This document shows positions 21,997-34,102 of a DNA stretch of 64,000 nucleotides, piece by piece (position 1 is the first letter of the stretch; every line of letters begins with the position of its first letter). The notes beneath the pieces are model-generated. The model made no database searches and had not been told where the DNA came from. It was given only the letters and a program-made list of their open reading frames with translations. The stretch covers positions 28,648,005 through 28,712,004 of the forward strand of contig CAIIXF020000008.1 in assembly GCA_903813345.2 (NCBI GenBank), read 5' to 3'. This DNA comes from Owenia fusiformis (lineage: Eukaryota > Annelida > Polychaeta > Sabellida > Oweniidae). The translations under genes were made by a program, and so were the position numbers.

Positions 21997-23581
21997 AAAG
22001 ATGTCATCAAAGAGAATTCGCAAAGTCATCGACATAGCATTCAGCAACTTAGATGAAAAAGAAGATTTCTTTCAGAGGTGGAACAAATTCCGAAAAAGAC
22101 ATCCTGCTCTCAAGAACTCGGCATCGGCCATGTCATATTTGTTGAGCTGTGAAAAACAGGATTTTGGGAACTATGAGCAGACCAGTGAAGATAGCTTCAA
22201 TTATAACAATTTTAAAACTATTGACAAGGAAAGAAGCAAAGCCGAACCACTATTTGTATGCTGCCCTCAGTCTATACAGTCTCTCATAGAAGCAGTTTAT
22301 AGACTCGGCCAACTATATTATTTCAAGAGAGATGGTGTCACTTCACAAATCGAACAATTCAGCAACGTTGTTGCCACCTTTACCATTAGTAACAACCATT
22401 GTACTTTTACATGGAAGTCATCCCCATATGTAAAAGGTGGTACAAAGTTTTTTGTAAATGAAAAAATAGCATGCGGTACAATATGCAGTGGGATTCTGGA
22501 CTCCCATTTCCAGAGATTTACAAGGGCATCTAAACTTGGAAACACTTCCACAACTTTTATAATAGATGTTCTAAAGAGGATTTCACCAGCAGTGTCAATA
22601 CAAGCTTCATTATCAATGAGAGAAGCCATTGACGCGAGTGAAGTACGCTCAGCTGACAACAAACTAACACTTGAAACAGATGCTTGTTTCTCAGCATTCA
22701 GAAACGCTCAAAGAAGCATAACATTTGCCTTATGTAATAACACTCACACGATCGTCGCTAACAAGGTCAAATCAACTAAAGATCCAGAATGCCCAAATGT
22801 TCAGCAACATGAGACAATATCCACTGACGAGATTTTGCAAGATTTGCACGACCAAGGTAAACAGGTCCGATGTATTGTCCATGATTCCAACAATTCTGTA
22901 TCAAAGATTATTCATGAAAATTTTCCTGATGTCAATGACCAAAATGGCGTATGGCATAAAATAAAGAGCGCGATGTCTGGTTTCTTGAAATTAACCAAGG
23001 GCACCAAGGAAACTGAAAACATAACGTGGCATTCACAGCTCATAGATAAGTACGAAGGCGTAAAAAATCATTTCTGGTATTCTATAATGAATTGTGGAAA
23101 CGACGCAGATATTCTCATTGACAGTTAAGATGCTATTGTCTTGCACTATCAGGGAGAACATGAAAATTGCCGTCTTTCGTCTCCATGTGTCCGGAACCCT
23201 CGCTACGTACCATCTAGGGTCCTGCTAACCGATCCTGTAGCAGTAAAACTCCTCGCAGACTTCATAACAAGCACCTCAATCTATAAAAAGCCCACTTTTG
23301 TATTGGAAGGACTTACAACGAGTTATGTAGAGGCTGCAAACAATGCACTTCGTTCGTTTTTACCAAAGCGGCAAACATTTGGTGACATTGCCTTCCAGCT
23401 TCGAACCAATTTGTTCATCTTAGATTGGAATGAAAACATCAATAGACCATTTATAAGAAAAACTGACCCTGCCCTGGATGGAACACCACGTGAGAATAGT
23501 GGAAGGAAATACTCAACAAGAAAGTCTTATGAATATACTCAAAAGATATGGGAACAGTTTTTACTCGAAGTTCCAAATTAA
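21997..23581 (+). pseudogene. DDE-transposase-like coding exon (module D) with one in-frame stop
   Basis: The acceptor is cttgtattttcag (AG at 21995-21996); one leading A, then AAG ATG. The frame is open for 376 codons to TAA at 23126-23128 and then stays open in the same frame for 151 more codons to the TAA at 23579. The continuous reading looks like one roughly 525-residue protein. Candidate catalytic acids are Asp in LETDACFSAF (about residue 227), Asp in IVHDSNN (about 295) and Glu in SYVEAANNALRSFLPK (about 444, counting the stop). VWHKIKS follows the second Asp, and KNHFWYSIMNCGND and H-x2-E-H-x2-C motifs follow. This pattern is what I recall for Kolobok-type transposases; the assignment is from memory. 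No THAP domain is seen. Either it is a recently dead transposase copy, or a host exon ending at 23128. No TTAA-flanked ends were identified. Confidence 0.7.
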
Positions 23582-24080
23582 TTACATTTTGTTACATTCA
23601 AAATACTGTCCATGCTTTGTTACTACTAACATACTATGTTCTTTGATGTATCAATAATGAAATACTGCAAGTACTAAAAATAATGTTTGATGGCTACTTA
23701 GTGTTACCTCATTGCAATTAGCAGCACTGTGGTGAATTGTTTGCATCATTTTACATGAACTCGGCGTCACGTAATTTGGCGCTCATCACAGAGATAACAC
23801 ATTTACAAAACCACGACAACTAAGATGTATTTCAAAATAATTTTATGCTTTTGTAATCAAATCAGTATTACTATCAAAATCTTAAATCCATTTGTGTCCC
23901 ATATATGGCACTCCATCTTGGTTTGGGTATTTGTGTCTCACCATCTGGAAAGAAAATATAACGTAGGTTTGGACAGGGTGAATTGTATATTTGGTGATAA
24001 TGGTGCGATGGTTACCAGCAGGCAAATAATGTTATACAAATTTGTAAATATGCATAAAAATATAATATTTTATTAAAGTG

Positions 24081-24086
24081 AATAAA
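24081..24086 (+). promoter_or_regulatory. Poly(A) signal AATAAA after module D
   Basis: Canonical hexamer about 500 bp after the second stop of module D. Confidence 0.35.
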
Positions 24087-26088
24087 AGTAGTGTAATATT
24101 TCAAATTTAGTACGTCTTACATTTATCACACAGAGCGGCATCATATCCCTCCTCATGGAAACGTGCTCCCCGGGCCTCATTTCTCTTCTCTTTGCTAGGT
24201 ACTCTGGAAGAGCCCAGGCCCCTCTGTTGTTCAGCATAGACCATATACGTCTATGGATTCTCCGTCTTTTTACTCTGTTCTTTAGACTGTTTTTTTTTAT
24301 CTGGACCTGACATCCAGTGCTGGCATTGTACGTCAACAGAGATGCACCGAGATAAGAAGCATTGATCGCACCTTTCCATCTAAAGATATATGCCATGTTA
24401 TAATAATGGATAATAGACACCCAATGACATTCTTCATTCAACTTTCCAAATAACTATAAAAATAACGTCTAGTACACACGTATATTCTTGAAATATATGA
24501 TATTACAATAATATAAACCCTACCATTTTATAGTATGGCATCAATTCCAAATGGTGAGCAGCGACTAAATCATCTTATATACAGGGTGGGCCATTTTTCA
24601 TTTTGCAAAGACATTCTGAATTTAGCACTGTAATCAGAAGATTTCTCTATTTGATTCAGGAGTCAATTGTGCAGCTTCCCTTCGAAGCAGCATTGCAATA
24701 TTACTTGATAACCCGATGCATCAAATATTCAATATATCTCAACACCCCTCATTTTCATAGTGAAGTGACTAATTGGTTTATGTTTACGCTTTAATGTATT
24801 TTGTGTTCCTTGTTACAGCAAGGGGGGCCAGTAAAGTAGACTAACATGTTTGCATGACAAATTTTGATTGAATATGTAAGACACTTTAATGCTTTATTTG
24901 TTCTGACTACGAGTACATCAACAAAACCATAAACATTTCAGCTAAAGTGTCAATAATTTTTGTATAAGAGCTATTTTACTTTTATCATTTGTTCAATGAA
25001 ACAAGATTAAACTCTCTTAATTTGAGCCAAATTATAATCTGCAACTGTAACTTAAAGAGTAAAAAAGAATTACTGAAACTTAACACAGGCATTTCCTCCA
25101 TTTTTCTACCTGTAGGTGACCTCAAAGTAACTACTTAACTAAGTAACTAAGTGTTTGCGGAAAAGTGTCTCACACTTACTTTAAAACTTTATTTCTTTTA
25201 TTTCGAGATTTTAGATTTTGTATTAATGTAAGCAGAATTGCCAGGACAAATATCAAAAAAAATGTAAGTGAAAGTATAAAAAATATTGAAATACTCAAAA
25301 TTTGTAGCATATTAATTACATAGGACACATGTGCAAACAATCCAGAACTTGTTACTATACTAGAGCATAAGGGCAACATTTGGAAAGCACAGTTATCAAC
25401 ATATTGGGTTTAATCAAGGTCAGTTTTTAATGTAATTACCATTTCGTGATTATGTCACATTTCATTGCAAATATCAGTAACAGTAATAGTAACATTTGAA
25501 ACAATGGTACCAATATACAGGGTGGGCCTAAAAGCCAATACCCAGGTTTAAGGATGAATATCATATGATATAAGTTAAACATATAACGTTGACACCAGGG
25601 GTGTCATGAGCAACCAAAAAATTATCCACTGCCGATTTCCAAATTGTGGAAAATGGAGGTAAACTTTAACTTTGGCACCTAAAAAGAGGTACATTAATAC
25701 AAGAAAAGTGCAAAATTCACCAATAATACAGTAGAACCTGCTAAGTGGAACACCTCCGTAAGTGGAACACCTCGCAAGTGGAACGCTTTTCAAAGTCCCA
25801 TTTTAAAAACTAACCCTTACCCATTGTTAATTGAACATCTCAACATGTGATGCAACCACTAATTAATTTGATTATCAGCAAATTAGGATTTCATAAGATT
25901 ATCATTCAGAAAATTGGATTAACATCATGTAGAGATGGACATGTGATGCTACCACTAATTAATACCTCTTGCTGTTTGTTAAACTTGATAAGTAAGATTA
26001 AGAATGTCAGTTAAAAACAATTAAATTATTAAAAGTAGGAACAAGTCTTTAAAATTAAAACTTAATTGCCAAATCTTTGTACCTGAGA

Positions 26089-26160
26089 CTGGCAGAATGA
26101 GGAGGATTAAGAATGTCAGAAAACATTTCTGGCAGAATGAGGAGGATTAAGAATGTCAGA
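26089..26160 (+). repeat. 32-bp direct duplication
   Basis: CTGGCAGAATGAGGAGGATT plus AAGAATGTCAGA occurs at 26089 and again at 26129, identical copies 40 bp apart. Confidence 0.9.
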
Positions 26161-27099
26161 TACCTTTTTGAGTAAAACAAATAGATTATTAATGGTATAT
26201 ACCTTCCCTACAATGAAGGATGAATCATATTTCCATCGATACATATGAACCCTATATTTGATCTTGTATGTTCTTTAAATGTAAAGCGGCATTTGGCCTA
26301 TAGATAATTTATACATAAATGCTGATATGTGGGATTTTCGTCGCTTGATTAGTTATTCCCAAACTAGTGATTATCCCATCAAACAAAGTACGGAGGGTTA
26401 TAACTAACTTATAAACTATAGAAGAAAAACAGCAACAAAAACAAACTTTAATAAAGACAAGGGGGAAGGGGAGTGTTACTGGTAGAAAAAGCTTTAACCC
26501 ACTGATGTGTAGTCACAAGTCTGCAGACCCGACACCAAACAAGACCAAAGAGAAAAAGAAGAGCAAGAAAGAAGAAACTAAAGAGGGCAAGGAAATAACA
26601 ACAGAAACAAAGAAGAAACTAAGAAGACAACAAGTGAAAGAAAAAGACCAATAAAATAAGAAGAAGTAAGAAGAAACAAACAGCAACTACAAATAGATTT
26701 TCAAGCTGGACTGAATGAAGATGACATGAACAGCATATGAACAAGAATGAACTTGCAGCTACAAAAATGTGGTTTTCTTCATTGTAAGCCCCATGTAGAG
26801 TTCTTGCACTAGCCATAAAAAGAAATGTTAGATAACTGTTAATGGTCATTAATAAGGTAATAAAATTAACTGATCAATCAGATTGGCTCTACGTGATTAG
26901 TAACGTCATACATGATATATAGTTTTAACATCACAACCTATTCGAATATTGCTTATTAAGCAGCTATAATGATCGTTAGAGTGAAAAAGTTTTCACAATA
27001 CTGATGACAAAAAATGTCCAAATACATTTATCAAAACATTATATTGATTCCTTTAGGTCAAAAATACCATTTCATATCTGCTTTAAACTGTAATATCAA

Positions 27100-27920
27100 T
27101 ATGCTATCGCAAATCCATATCGCAATAATTTGTGAAGAAGTAAGTAATGAGGGACTGAATCAAAAGCCGCCGTTAGGTCAAGAAATATTGTAAGCACATG
27201 ATTATCATTTTCAAGATCCTCGTTTATCTTATGTTTTATGGAAATCAATAGACTAGGTGCGAGTAGAAATAATCCTTATTTACGTCATTAAATATTCATA
27301 ATTCAGTCAAAGTGATGTCATATTTGAAATCTGCATGTAAAAGTACATCTATAAATATGGTTTCGAAATTTTTTTATCAACTTTGAAAATTTAATTTTTT
27401 TTGAAAATGTGACTTCTTGTTCGGGTTGATTCCCCATAGACCCCATGATACAAAATCACAAAATGTGAAATATCTTTTCTTGTATTGGATAGATAACATT
27501 TTCTTTTACTGGACATATTTCAGTTTGCATAACTATTAGATACATAAGGGTTATATGAAAATTGAATCATTAAAACAGATGTGATTTAAGTTTAAGGGAA
27601 CTTTCTCCTATACCCGCCATGCTATCTGACCCGAACGAGCCACCTGGCGGTGAATCTGGTAACTACCTACTCGCATCTGCGTTATTGGCCTGACTGTAAT
27701 TTAAAGAGTAAATTTCTTGATAAAAGGAAATTACTTAAATTGTCATATATAACTCTTTCGTACACTTTGGAGATACAGTCGTGTAATGTAATTGGTCTAT
27801 AATTTGAACAATCTGATCGTTTCCTTTTTTGTAAATGACTGATACATTAACATCTTTCGAAGAATATGGGAAGAAATTATTCTGTAAAAAATTATTGAAA
27901 AGCTTAACTAGTGATATCAT
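27100..27920 (-). mobile_element. LINE reverse-transcriptase remnant, interrupted
   Basis: Read on the - strand from 27920. LVKLFNNFLQNNFFP and VNVSVIYKKG match the early fingers region of non-LTR reverse transcriptases. After a frameshift comes NYRPITLHDCISKVYERVIY and a QSG. A block at 27256-27665 interrupts it, with GCGAGTAG/CTACTCGC at its edges. Then, at 27250-27130, palm motif A appears as TIFLDLTAAFDSVPHYLLLH. Only part of the RT domain remains; no YADD or endonuclease is seen. Jockey/CR1-like in style; clade uncertain. Confidence 0.8.
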
Positions 27921-27950
27921 GAATCATTCATCTGTAAGCTTGGATATTGG

Positions 27951-28060
27951 GTTTTTTGGCCCATCCTGTAGACCCCTATTTAGAACTGTTTTTTAGCTCA
28001 TCCTGTAGACCCCTATTTAAAACCGTTTTTTGGCCCATCCTGTAGACCCCTATTTAGAAC
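27951..28060 (+). repeat. Three-copy tandem repeat, about 45 bp
   Basis: Units of TTTTTTGGCCCATCCTGTAG followed by ACCCCTATTTAGAAC occur three times in a row with a few changes. Confidence 0.9.
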
Positions 28061-28857
28061 AGTAGCTAAAACATCTCTATATCACCTCATAATTTGAGAG
28101 TAAAGTGGTCAAAGTTGAAGATTTATTAACACAATTTTTCATGTTTTAAAATATATCAAGGAGTAAATTTATGTTTTGATAGTATTGTAGCACGGTGAAG
28201 ATTAGATAGAGCTTGTCATTGCGTGTTATTTTGGTTGTTGGAGTCTGTGTAATCTGTAATGCATTCTAAGCCTCTAATACATCCTTAGTCCAAGGGTATT
28301 TCACTTCTTTCCATAAATTAAAGCATAAATGAAGGTCTAATACCTTATAGACCCTTATACAGTTTAGGGGTCTTACATATATTTAGGGATATCTTATCCC
28401 CAAACAACCCCCCCCCTATCATAAGGGAATCAAACTTAAAGAATCTCTCATTTATGGTGCAATACTGTATATATATGATTTTAATGTCATCGCCACAAGT
28501 GGTGACATCGTTATCACTGGCATGTAGCGATTATAGCGATCCTGAAATGCCTTATTGAATTGTTATGAAGTTACATATGTGCTATGGAATTTATAGAACA
28601 GATGACCATCATTTCAATGTTCTAGTTTATGCAGGAAAATTGAGATTAGGCCATTGGAGTATTTGTTTCAAGAATACGTAAAACATTACCCATTCAAGAC
28701 TCACATTTATCATTAAATCAATAACTCAATATATATGCCCCTGTACACCGATCACCTGTTAAAATAAATAACAGCGATATATATTTAAAATCGTATTCAA
28801 ACATGACCACGTCCCAACTTCTTATGTATGTCATACAACTAAGCTATGCCTGGAGTC
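28061..28857. other. Spacer, no gene
   Basis: AT-rich. A fragment ACAAGTGGTGACATCGTTATC near 28494 resembles the head of the dispersed element at 35960. Nothing coding. Confidence 0.5.
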
Positions 28858-29790
28858 GGGTTTTCGTAAAACACCGACCGCCGACCACGGACCACCGACC
28901 AGTCACTCTCCACAGTTGGGTACATGTGGTCGGTGGTCGGCTGACGGTCTTTTACATAAAGATGAAAAAATGCAAAATTAGAAGTAAAACTAAAACTGGG
29001 AATCCAATGACTATAGTACCTTTACTAGGTCGTGATTTAAAAAACGTATAATTATCATTTCAAATCACGATGAAAACGTTACATCGTCGTGGTGTGTAAT
29101 GTCATATTTTTAAGTGATGTTTCAGTTGTTAGAAGACCAATTTCATCCTGGTTAGTCACTTTGGAAAAAAACGCACGTAACATTGCATTAAGTTCATTCT
29201 TCATTCATATGAAACGCAATAAAACACACAAACATCGTCGATGTTGACGTCGTAACGTTATGTTTGATTTCTCAGTTGTTAAACGTCAACTGGTAAAAAC
29301 TACATTTGATATGACAAAAAAAGCTTTCTAACGGTGTACTGAAATGGTAAGTCACTTTTAATCCCGATAAGAGAACGCATGTAACATTATATCGTGTTCA
29401 GTATTCAGTAGGCTATGACGATAACAAATCATTTTTGTTTCGAAATTGTTAAATTTCAGTAAAAAATTAGGATAGATTCCCGTAGAAACGATAGGTTGGT
29501 TAATGATAGGTTAGGACCTAAGGCAGGGCAATTAATCGAGAGGAGACGGTCATGACCAATTTGTTTGCTTGCCATTCGTTGCAAGGTACAAAATCTGTAA
29601 AAAACGTTGCCTAGTCCAACGATTGACATTCAAAATCAAATTATTAATATTCTAAGGCTACAAATATGTTCGGTCTTTTACATGATATGGTCGGTCTTTT
29701 ACACATTTTCTTCAAACCCTGTTTTGAGGCTACCAGTGGAAAACACCGACCGGTCTGTGGTCGGTGGGGTCGGTCTTTTCCGAAAACCCC
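28858..29790. mobile_element. 933-bp DNA transposon with 8-bp target duplication
   Basis: CTGGAGTC is repeated exactly at 28850-28857 and 29791-29798. The element begins GGGTTTTCGTAAAACACCGA and ends with the complement of GGGGTTTTCGGAAAAGACCG. The arms continue with ACCGACC and GACCAC motifs for about 45 bp. GGTCGGTCTTTTAC motifs recur inside the right end. An 8-bp duplication with a GG start suggests Merlin, though hAT or P types cannot be excluded. No transposase. Confidence 0.8.
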
Positions 29791-30499
29791 CTGGAGTCTA
29801 TTCAGTGTTGCGAATCGAACCTTATTTGTAGAAAGGAGAGTAGCTGTAAGCAGAATGTACGTATTTCTCTTATACATATTCTCAACTCAAGTCATTAGTT
29901 TTAATATTTAGGGTTTGGATCATACTTGAGCAAAATAGAGCCTCGAAGTGCTATCCTAAGTGATTTTTAAATTTCCTCTTCTACACTAAGGTTCCAATAC
30001 ACCGTTGGAAAGCTGAAAGTGTCAGCTTTAAGAATCTAACCTCCATTTGAATTTTGACTGGATGCAAAATTAGATATTAACCCTTTCATCACCAAGGTGT
30101 AAACTTAAGAAATCAATTATGCTCTTCCAATCAAAATATATTTTGACAATGGGTTTCTATTTTCAATCTAAAGGTTCAAAACAACAAAGTTTGTGGTCTG
30201 GGAAACACAACAGTATATAATTATGTTGTTTACACTGTATGGTTAGGATTACAATTTCTCTTTGAAATTACCACCCAAATATCCATGAAAACGATGTCAA
30301 GTTTCTTTTTACATCATAATTTTTCATTGATTGCCATAGAAAACAGGAGAATGTACTTCAATTGCATAAAGGATATATTTGTGTCACTCTTCATGATCAG
30401 TTGTGTGATTTTGCTCCTCTCCTTAGTTTATATGAGGGTGGGAGGGTGGTTGTATGTGAAAATATATGATTTCAGAATGCCTATATTGACTGTTATGTC

Positions 30500-31347
30500 C
30501 CGGGGGGTTCACTCCAGTATACTTCTTAATACCTATGTGCCACGCCAAAGACCCCTTTTTGAGCATTTTTTCCATGTCAATTTCTTCTCAAGATTTAAAG
30601 TTTCCATATATACTTCCTCTCGGATTTATAATAGGAGTAAATTTCCTGAAATATTGGTGTATAACTATAAAAACTTTTTAGGTGATTTATCCCAGACCTC
30701 GCCAACTGATTTTACCGATTTATTACCCACCCTAGGTATACGCAGCTAACGAAAATTGACCGGTACGGGTCAAAAGCTGGACCGGTACAGGTTAACGGTT
30801 TTATTTGAATTTAAATTAGCCATAAGTTGCTCAATATTGACTTCCTCGTGTCTAATTTGAAATATATGATGCCTCCCGATGCTTTTAAGTACCCCAATTT
30901 TTTACAGATTTTTAAACGGACCAAAACTCTCTAAATGCGCATTTATGCTCTTTTCTCTCGAGAACGACTGTCTCATTTTCACGATAACTTTTATTTAGTA
31001 CTTCTAACATATAAGATCTATTTTTCCCCATCAAGGTATGATGTAAATGACATGCTATTTACATCTTGTGAGTTTCAATGACGGGCGTTTGATTTTATAA
31101 AAAATGCCAAACTTTGTGACAAAGAATTTCATCAGCTATTGCCCCGAACCGGTCCGTCTTCTCGTTGCAAGCAGATTGCCCCGAACCGGTCCGTCTTTTC
31201 GCTGCAAGCAGGATGAAATTCTCTCTCTTCGACAAATCTTCCATGTTTTTTCCTCTTAGATTGGCCAGCTTCCATGGTTTATGCCATAAGCCAAAATTGC
31301 CCCTGCTGCACATGCCTACCCAAATTATTTAGAGTGAACCCCCCAGG
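30500..31347. mobile_element. 848-bp MULE-like element with 9-bp target duplication
   Basis: TGTTATGTC flanks both sides exactly (30491-30499 and 31348-31356). Ends are CCGGGGGGTTCACTC and the complement of CCTGGGGGGTTCACTC. A 9-bp duplication is usual for Mutator-like elements. The interior has GACCGGTAC(G/A)GGT repeats and, at 31130-31205, two near-identical copies of GCCCCGAACCGGTCCGTCTT. The 154-codon open stretch at 30285-30749 straddles the element edge and is not a gene. Confidence 0.8.
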
Positions 31348-31356
31348 TGTTATGTC

Positions 31357-32204
31357 TAGGAAACTATTCATTGGAATCACTCCATATTAGAGATTATGCA
31401 TGTTTGAGATGGAATTCTACACTAGAGTGAAAAAAGATGCTGTATGAAAAAATAGGTGTGGCAATAGAGGTTAAAAGTCAAATATATGTTAAGTCAATTC
31501 ATGCTTGCTGCAATCTTAATATTCTCAGGAGAAGATAAGTAATTTGTATTGTACATTTCTAAATACCCAAATTACACATCAAAGTACTTATTATTTTGAA
31601 ATATTAAATCTCATTTCTACTGAAAACGAAATAATTACGCATTTTATAGCATTATGATGTCAATGCACTTAATGACCCCTATCTCAGCTAATCTGGGTTA
31701 AGTATTCTCCAAAGTATAATTTGACATTGAATTAATTATTGTAAATCTAAATATAATCCATTCTGGCAATTGATTTTCATAATATTAATAAATGACCCCT
31801 TGGAGATGAAAGGGTTAATTTGTAATTTTGCTTTCACTAGAAATTCAAATGGAAGTCAGATTCTTAAAGCTGACCATTTCAGCTCTCCATTGGTGATTGG
31901 AACCTTCGTTCAAAGGTGGTCATTTATATCATCTAGTTTGCTCTACTATTATCTGAACATATAGAATACGCTATTGTTAAAGCTCATCCCTATCTAAGTA
32001 TAATTTTGAGAAGTAGAATTTCAATTTTACATGAATTTGGAAATGTTGTGATAGTACATGAAGGATTTATGTTTTCCTGGGAATATGTTTGTATCTTTCA
32101 GCATTACAACATCTTATTTTAATTCTAATACTATGAATATATAATCTAGAAATAGCGTGATAAAGAATTGAACATTGATTGTTTATTTCTTTTTTATATA
32201 ATAG
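31357..32204. other. Spacer, no gene
   Basis: AT-rich, no splice-supported exon before module E. Confidence 0.5.
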
Positions 32205-32369
32205 CATGGACACGAAATACAAAACCTCTCAATGGGAACAAGAAGAAGATGAAAAACATGCAAGAGAGACAACAGAAGAAAAGAATACAGAAAATGTAGA
32301 AAGTAATAAAGTTGCCGAAATTCGCCACAGATGCGACATAAATCAATGTACCTATACTGCAAAATATAA
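32205..32369 (+). CDS. Zinc-finger module E, first visible exon
   Basis: The acceptor is ttttttatataatag (AG at 32203-32204); one leading C and then ATG. It encodes MDTKYKTSQWEQEEDEKHAR and on, a charged, acidic and probably disordered head. It then carries the first half of a finger (CDINQC) and ends at TATAA|gtgagt in phase 2. AA plus the A at 33541 restores Lys and completes the finger. The ATG could be a true start if the preceding exon is 5-prime UTR; otherwise entry is phase 2, as in modules F to I. Confidence 0.8.
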
Positions 32370-32989
32370 GTGAGTATGCCATAAAAGTCATCAATTTACT
32401 TTAGATGGTAAATATTATTATTTAAAGCCAGAATCACATCTGCCAAGATCTAGATGAGTACCCTTAACAAAATTAGTTTCAATTAGTTTTAGAATATTTT
32501 GGGCTCATATCATTCCTCATTATGCCCATATACTGTATTTGATAATATTTCATAATACATTCATTTTTATTTTGGACTATTTCTTGTACCATTCTTTTTA
32601 TTTGGGATAATTTAAACATTTTAAATCAAACCTAAGCTAATAACATGACCACAGTAAAATGTTATTTTGAAAATCCCAGTCCTTTGATGTTTCGATGGTT
32701 TTTCGACATGTTATTTTTGATGCATGATCTCAAAATATCCAATTTGCGAAAACTCTAAATTTCTGCACAATTATACCTGAAATCTGCATTCTGTCATTTG
32801 ATACACCAAACACCAACCGTAGTTATAAAAAGTAGGAGACTATAATATGTCATCACTTCTAGTGTTGACACAGGCACAACTAGAAAAAAAGAAACTTTTT
32901 GAAATGAAAAAGTAAAATGTATTTTTCCATTGCGCTTCTAGGTCTATTTATTGTTGAACTTATTTGCTCAAAAGAGGATCTTTTTCTGA

Positions 32990-33330
32990 TTTCTATTGCA
33001 TGAAAACATTATTCAACAAGGGGTCTAAAACATCTTCAAAAGTAGAATGGTATTGAAAGTTTAGTATTGAAGGTATCAATTTTCGATAACCAAAATCATG
33101 CTGAAAACAATGGATAGCATGAGTTTTCCCTTTGATCGATAAGAAAATAACATGGGAAATGTGGTTTTTAATTTTATCGCATTTCAATACCCAATTCAAA
33201 AGTTATTAATATAGTGAAGAAGAAACTTTTCAAACATTTAAATTGAGAAAAACAAGATCCTCTTTTTAGAAAATGAGCCTTGCATTTTTAAAAAAAGTGA
33301 CAAGGTGGGGTCCTAATCCATAATTTTTCA
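32990..33330 (+). repeat. Dispersed repeat, copy 1 (inverted copy at 42100-42420)
   Basis: Shared with the reverse complement of 42100-42330: GAAAAACAA(G/A)ATC(T/C)TC.TTTTTAGAAAAT, AGTGACA..GTGGGGTC and the GGATA.CA(T/C)GAG block. It lies inside the module E intron. Confidence 0.65.
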
Positions 33331-33540
33331 GAGAGTGGGATCGATATTTTACTATCATGGAGACTTCACATTAAAGAAAACATGTTGTTTTAATAAACAC
33401 CACTACTATATGTATTTATACCCAGAAAATACTCATGGTGAAAGATACGACCACTAGCCATACTGCACATGGACCTTTAAATTTTACAAAATATATTTTG
33501 TTATGACATCATATGTTGATGCTTATTGTCTATTTTTCAG

Positions 33541-34102
33541 ATACCTTGTTAACCAGCACAAGAAAATCACACATGATGGCCTGAGGTATCATTGTGAAAA
33601 ATGTTCTAAACGATTTACGAGAAAACATATATTGGAAGATCACATCAATGTGGTTCATTTGAAAATTCAATCGTTTCTTTGCCAATTATGTAGCAAGGCG
33701 TATAGCTCAATGTCAAGCTTAACCACACATGTGAAATATAAGCATGAGATGGTTAAACATTTCACCTGTTGCATTTGTAAAAAGGGATATTTTCATAAAA
33801 ACGATTATGAAAGTCACATGAACAATCATTCAAAAGTGACTCCATATCAATGTAAACTGTGTAAGAAGGAGTTTCAGATACGCAATTCATTCAGGAATCA
33901 CCAGGTAGATTGTGGCAGAAAGTCCGAAGATAAATACAAATGTGAAGAATGCCAAAAGTACTTTTCTACAAACCGGTCTCTTAGTGAGCATATCAAGTTT
34001 CAACATCGACAAATTAATTTATTCCAGTGTTGTGGGAAAACATATAAATATCCAAGATCTTACAAACGTCATTTAAAATCAAACCAGCATATTGACAAAT
34101 AA
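33541..34102 (+). CDS. C2H2 zinc-finger module E, terminal exon
   Basis: The acceptor is ctatttttcag (AG at 33539-33540). The splice completes a C-x4-C-x12-H-x4-H finger started in the previous exon, which is direct proof that the two exons belong together. Then come CEKC (H-x4-H), CQLC, CCIC, a C2HC finger (CKLC then H-x3-C), CEEC and a compact last finger (C-C-G-K with H-x5-H). Stop TAA is at 34100. Seven fingers in all; linkers non-canonical. Probable DNA-binding nuclear protein. Confidence 0.93.

Larger units (their letters stand above)
23582..27099. other. Spacer, no gene; transposon fragments
   Basis: Contains AATAAA at 24081 and two same-direction TATACAGGGTGGGCC motifs (24578 and 25514), as found at Tc1/mariner-type ends. 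A pogo-like TACAGTAGAACCTGCTAAGT at 25727 is followed by AAGTGGAACACC repeats. There is a direct duplication at 26089-26160 and a purine-rich AAGAA tract at about 26520-26690. An antisense stretch at 24120-24420 shows a few coding-like phrases but only with frame changes. Confidence 0.5.

Noticed and set aside
24073-24441. Antisense open stretch (- strand) downstream of module D
   Set aside because: Some phrases look coding (KEKRNEARGARFHEEG), but only by switching frames; no splice sites fit. It may be a transposon remnant but I cannot support it.
26520-26690. Lys/Glu-rich translation of a purine-rich tract
   Set aside because: Simple AAGAA-type repeat without splice support; low-complexity sequence.
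30285-30749. 154-codon open stretch on the + strand
   Set aside because: It crosses the left edge of the 848-bp transposon and has no recognisable protein features.
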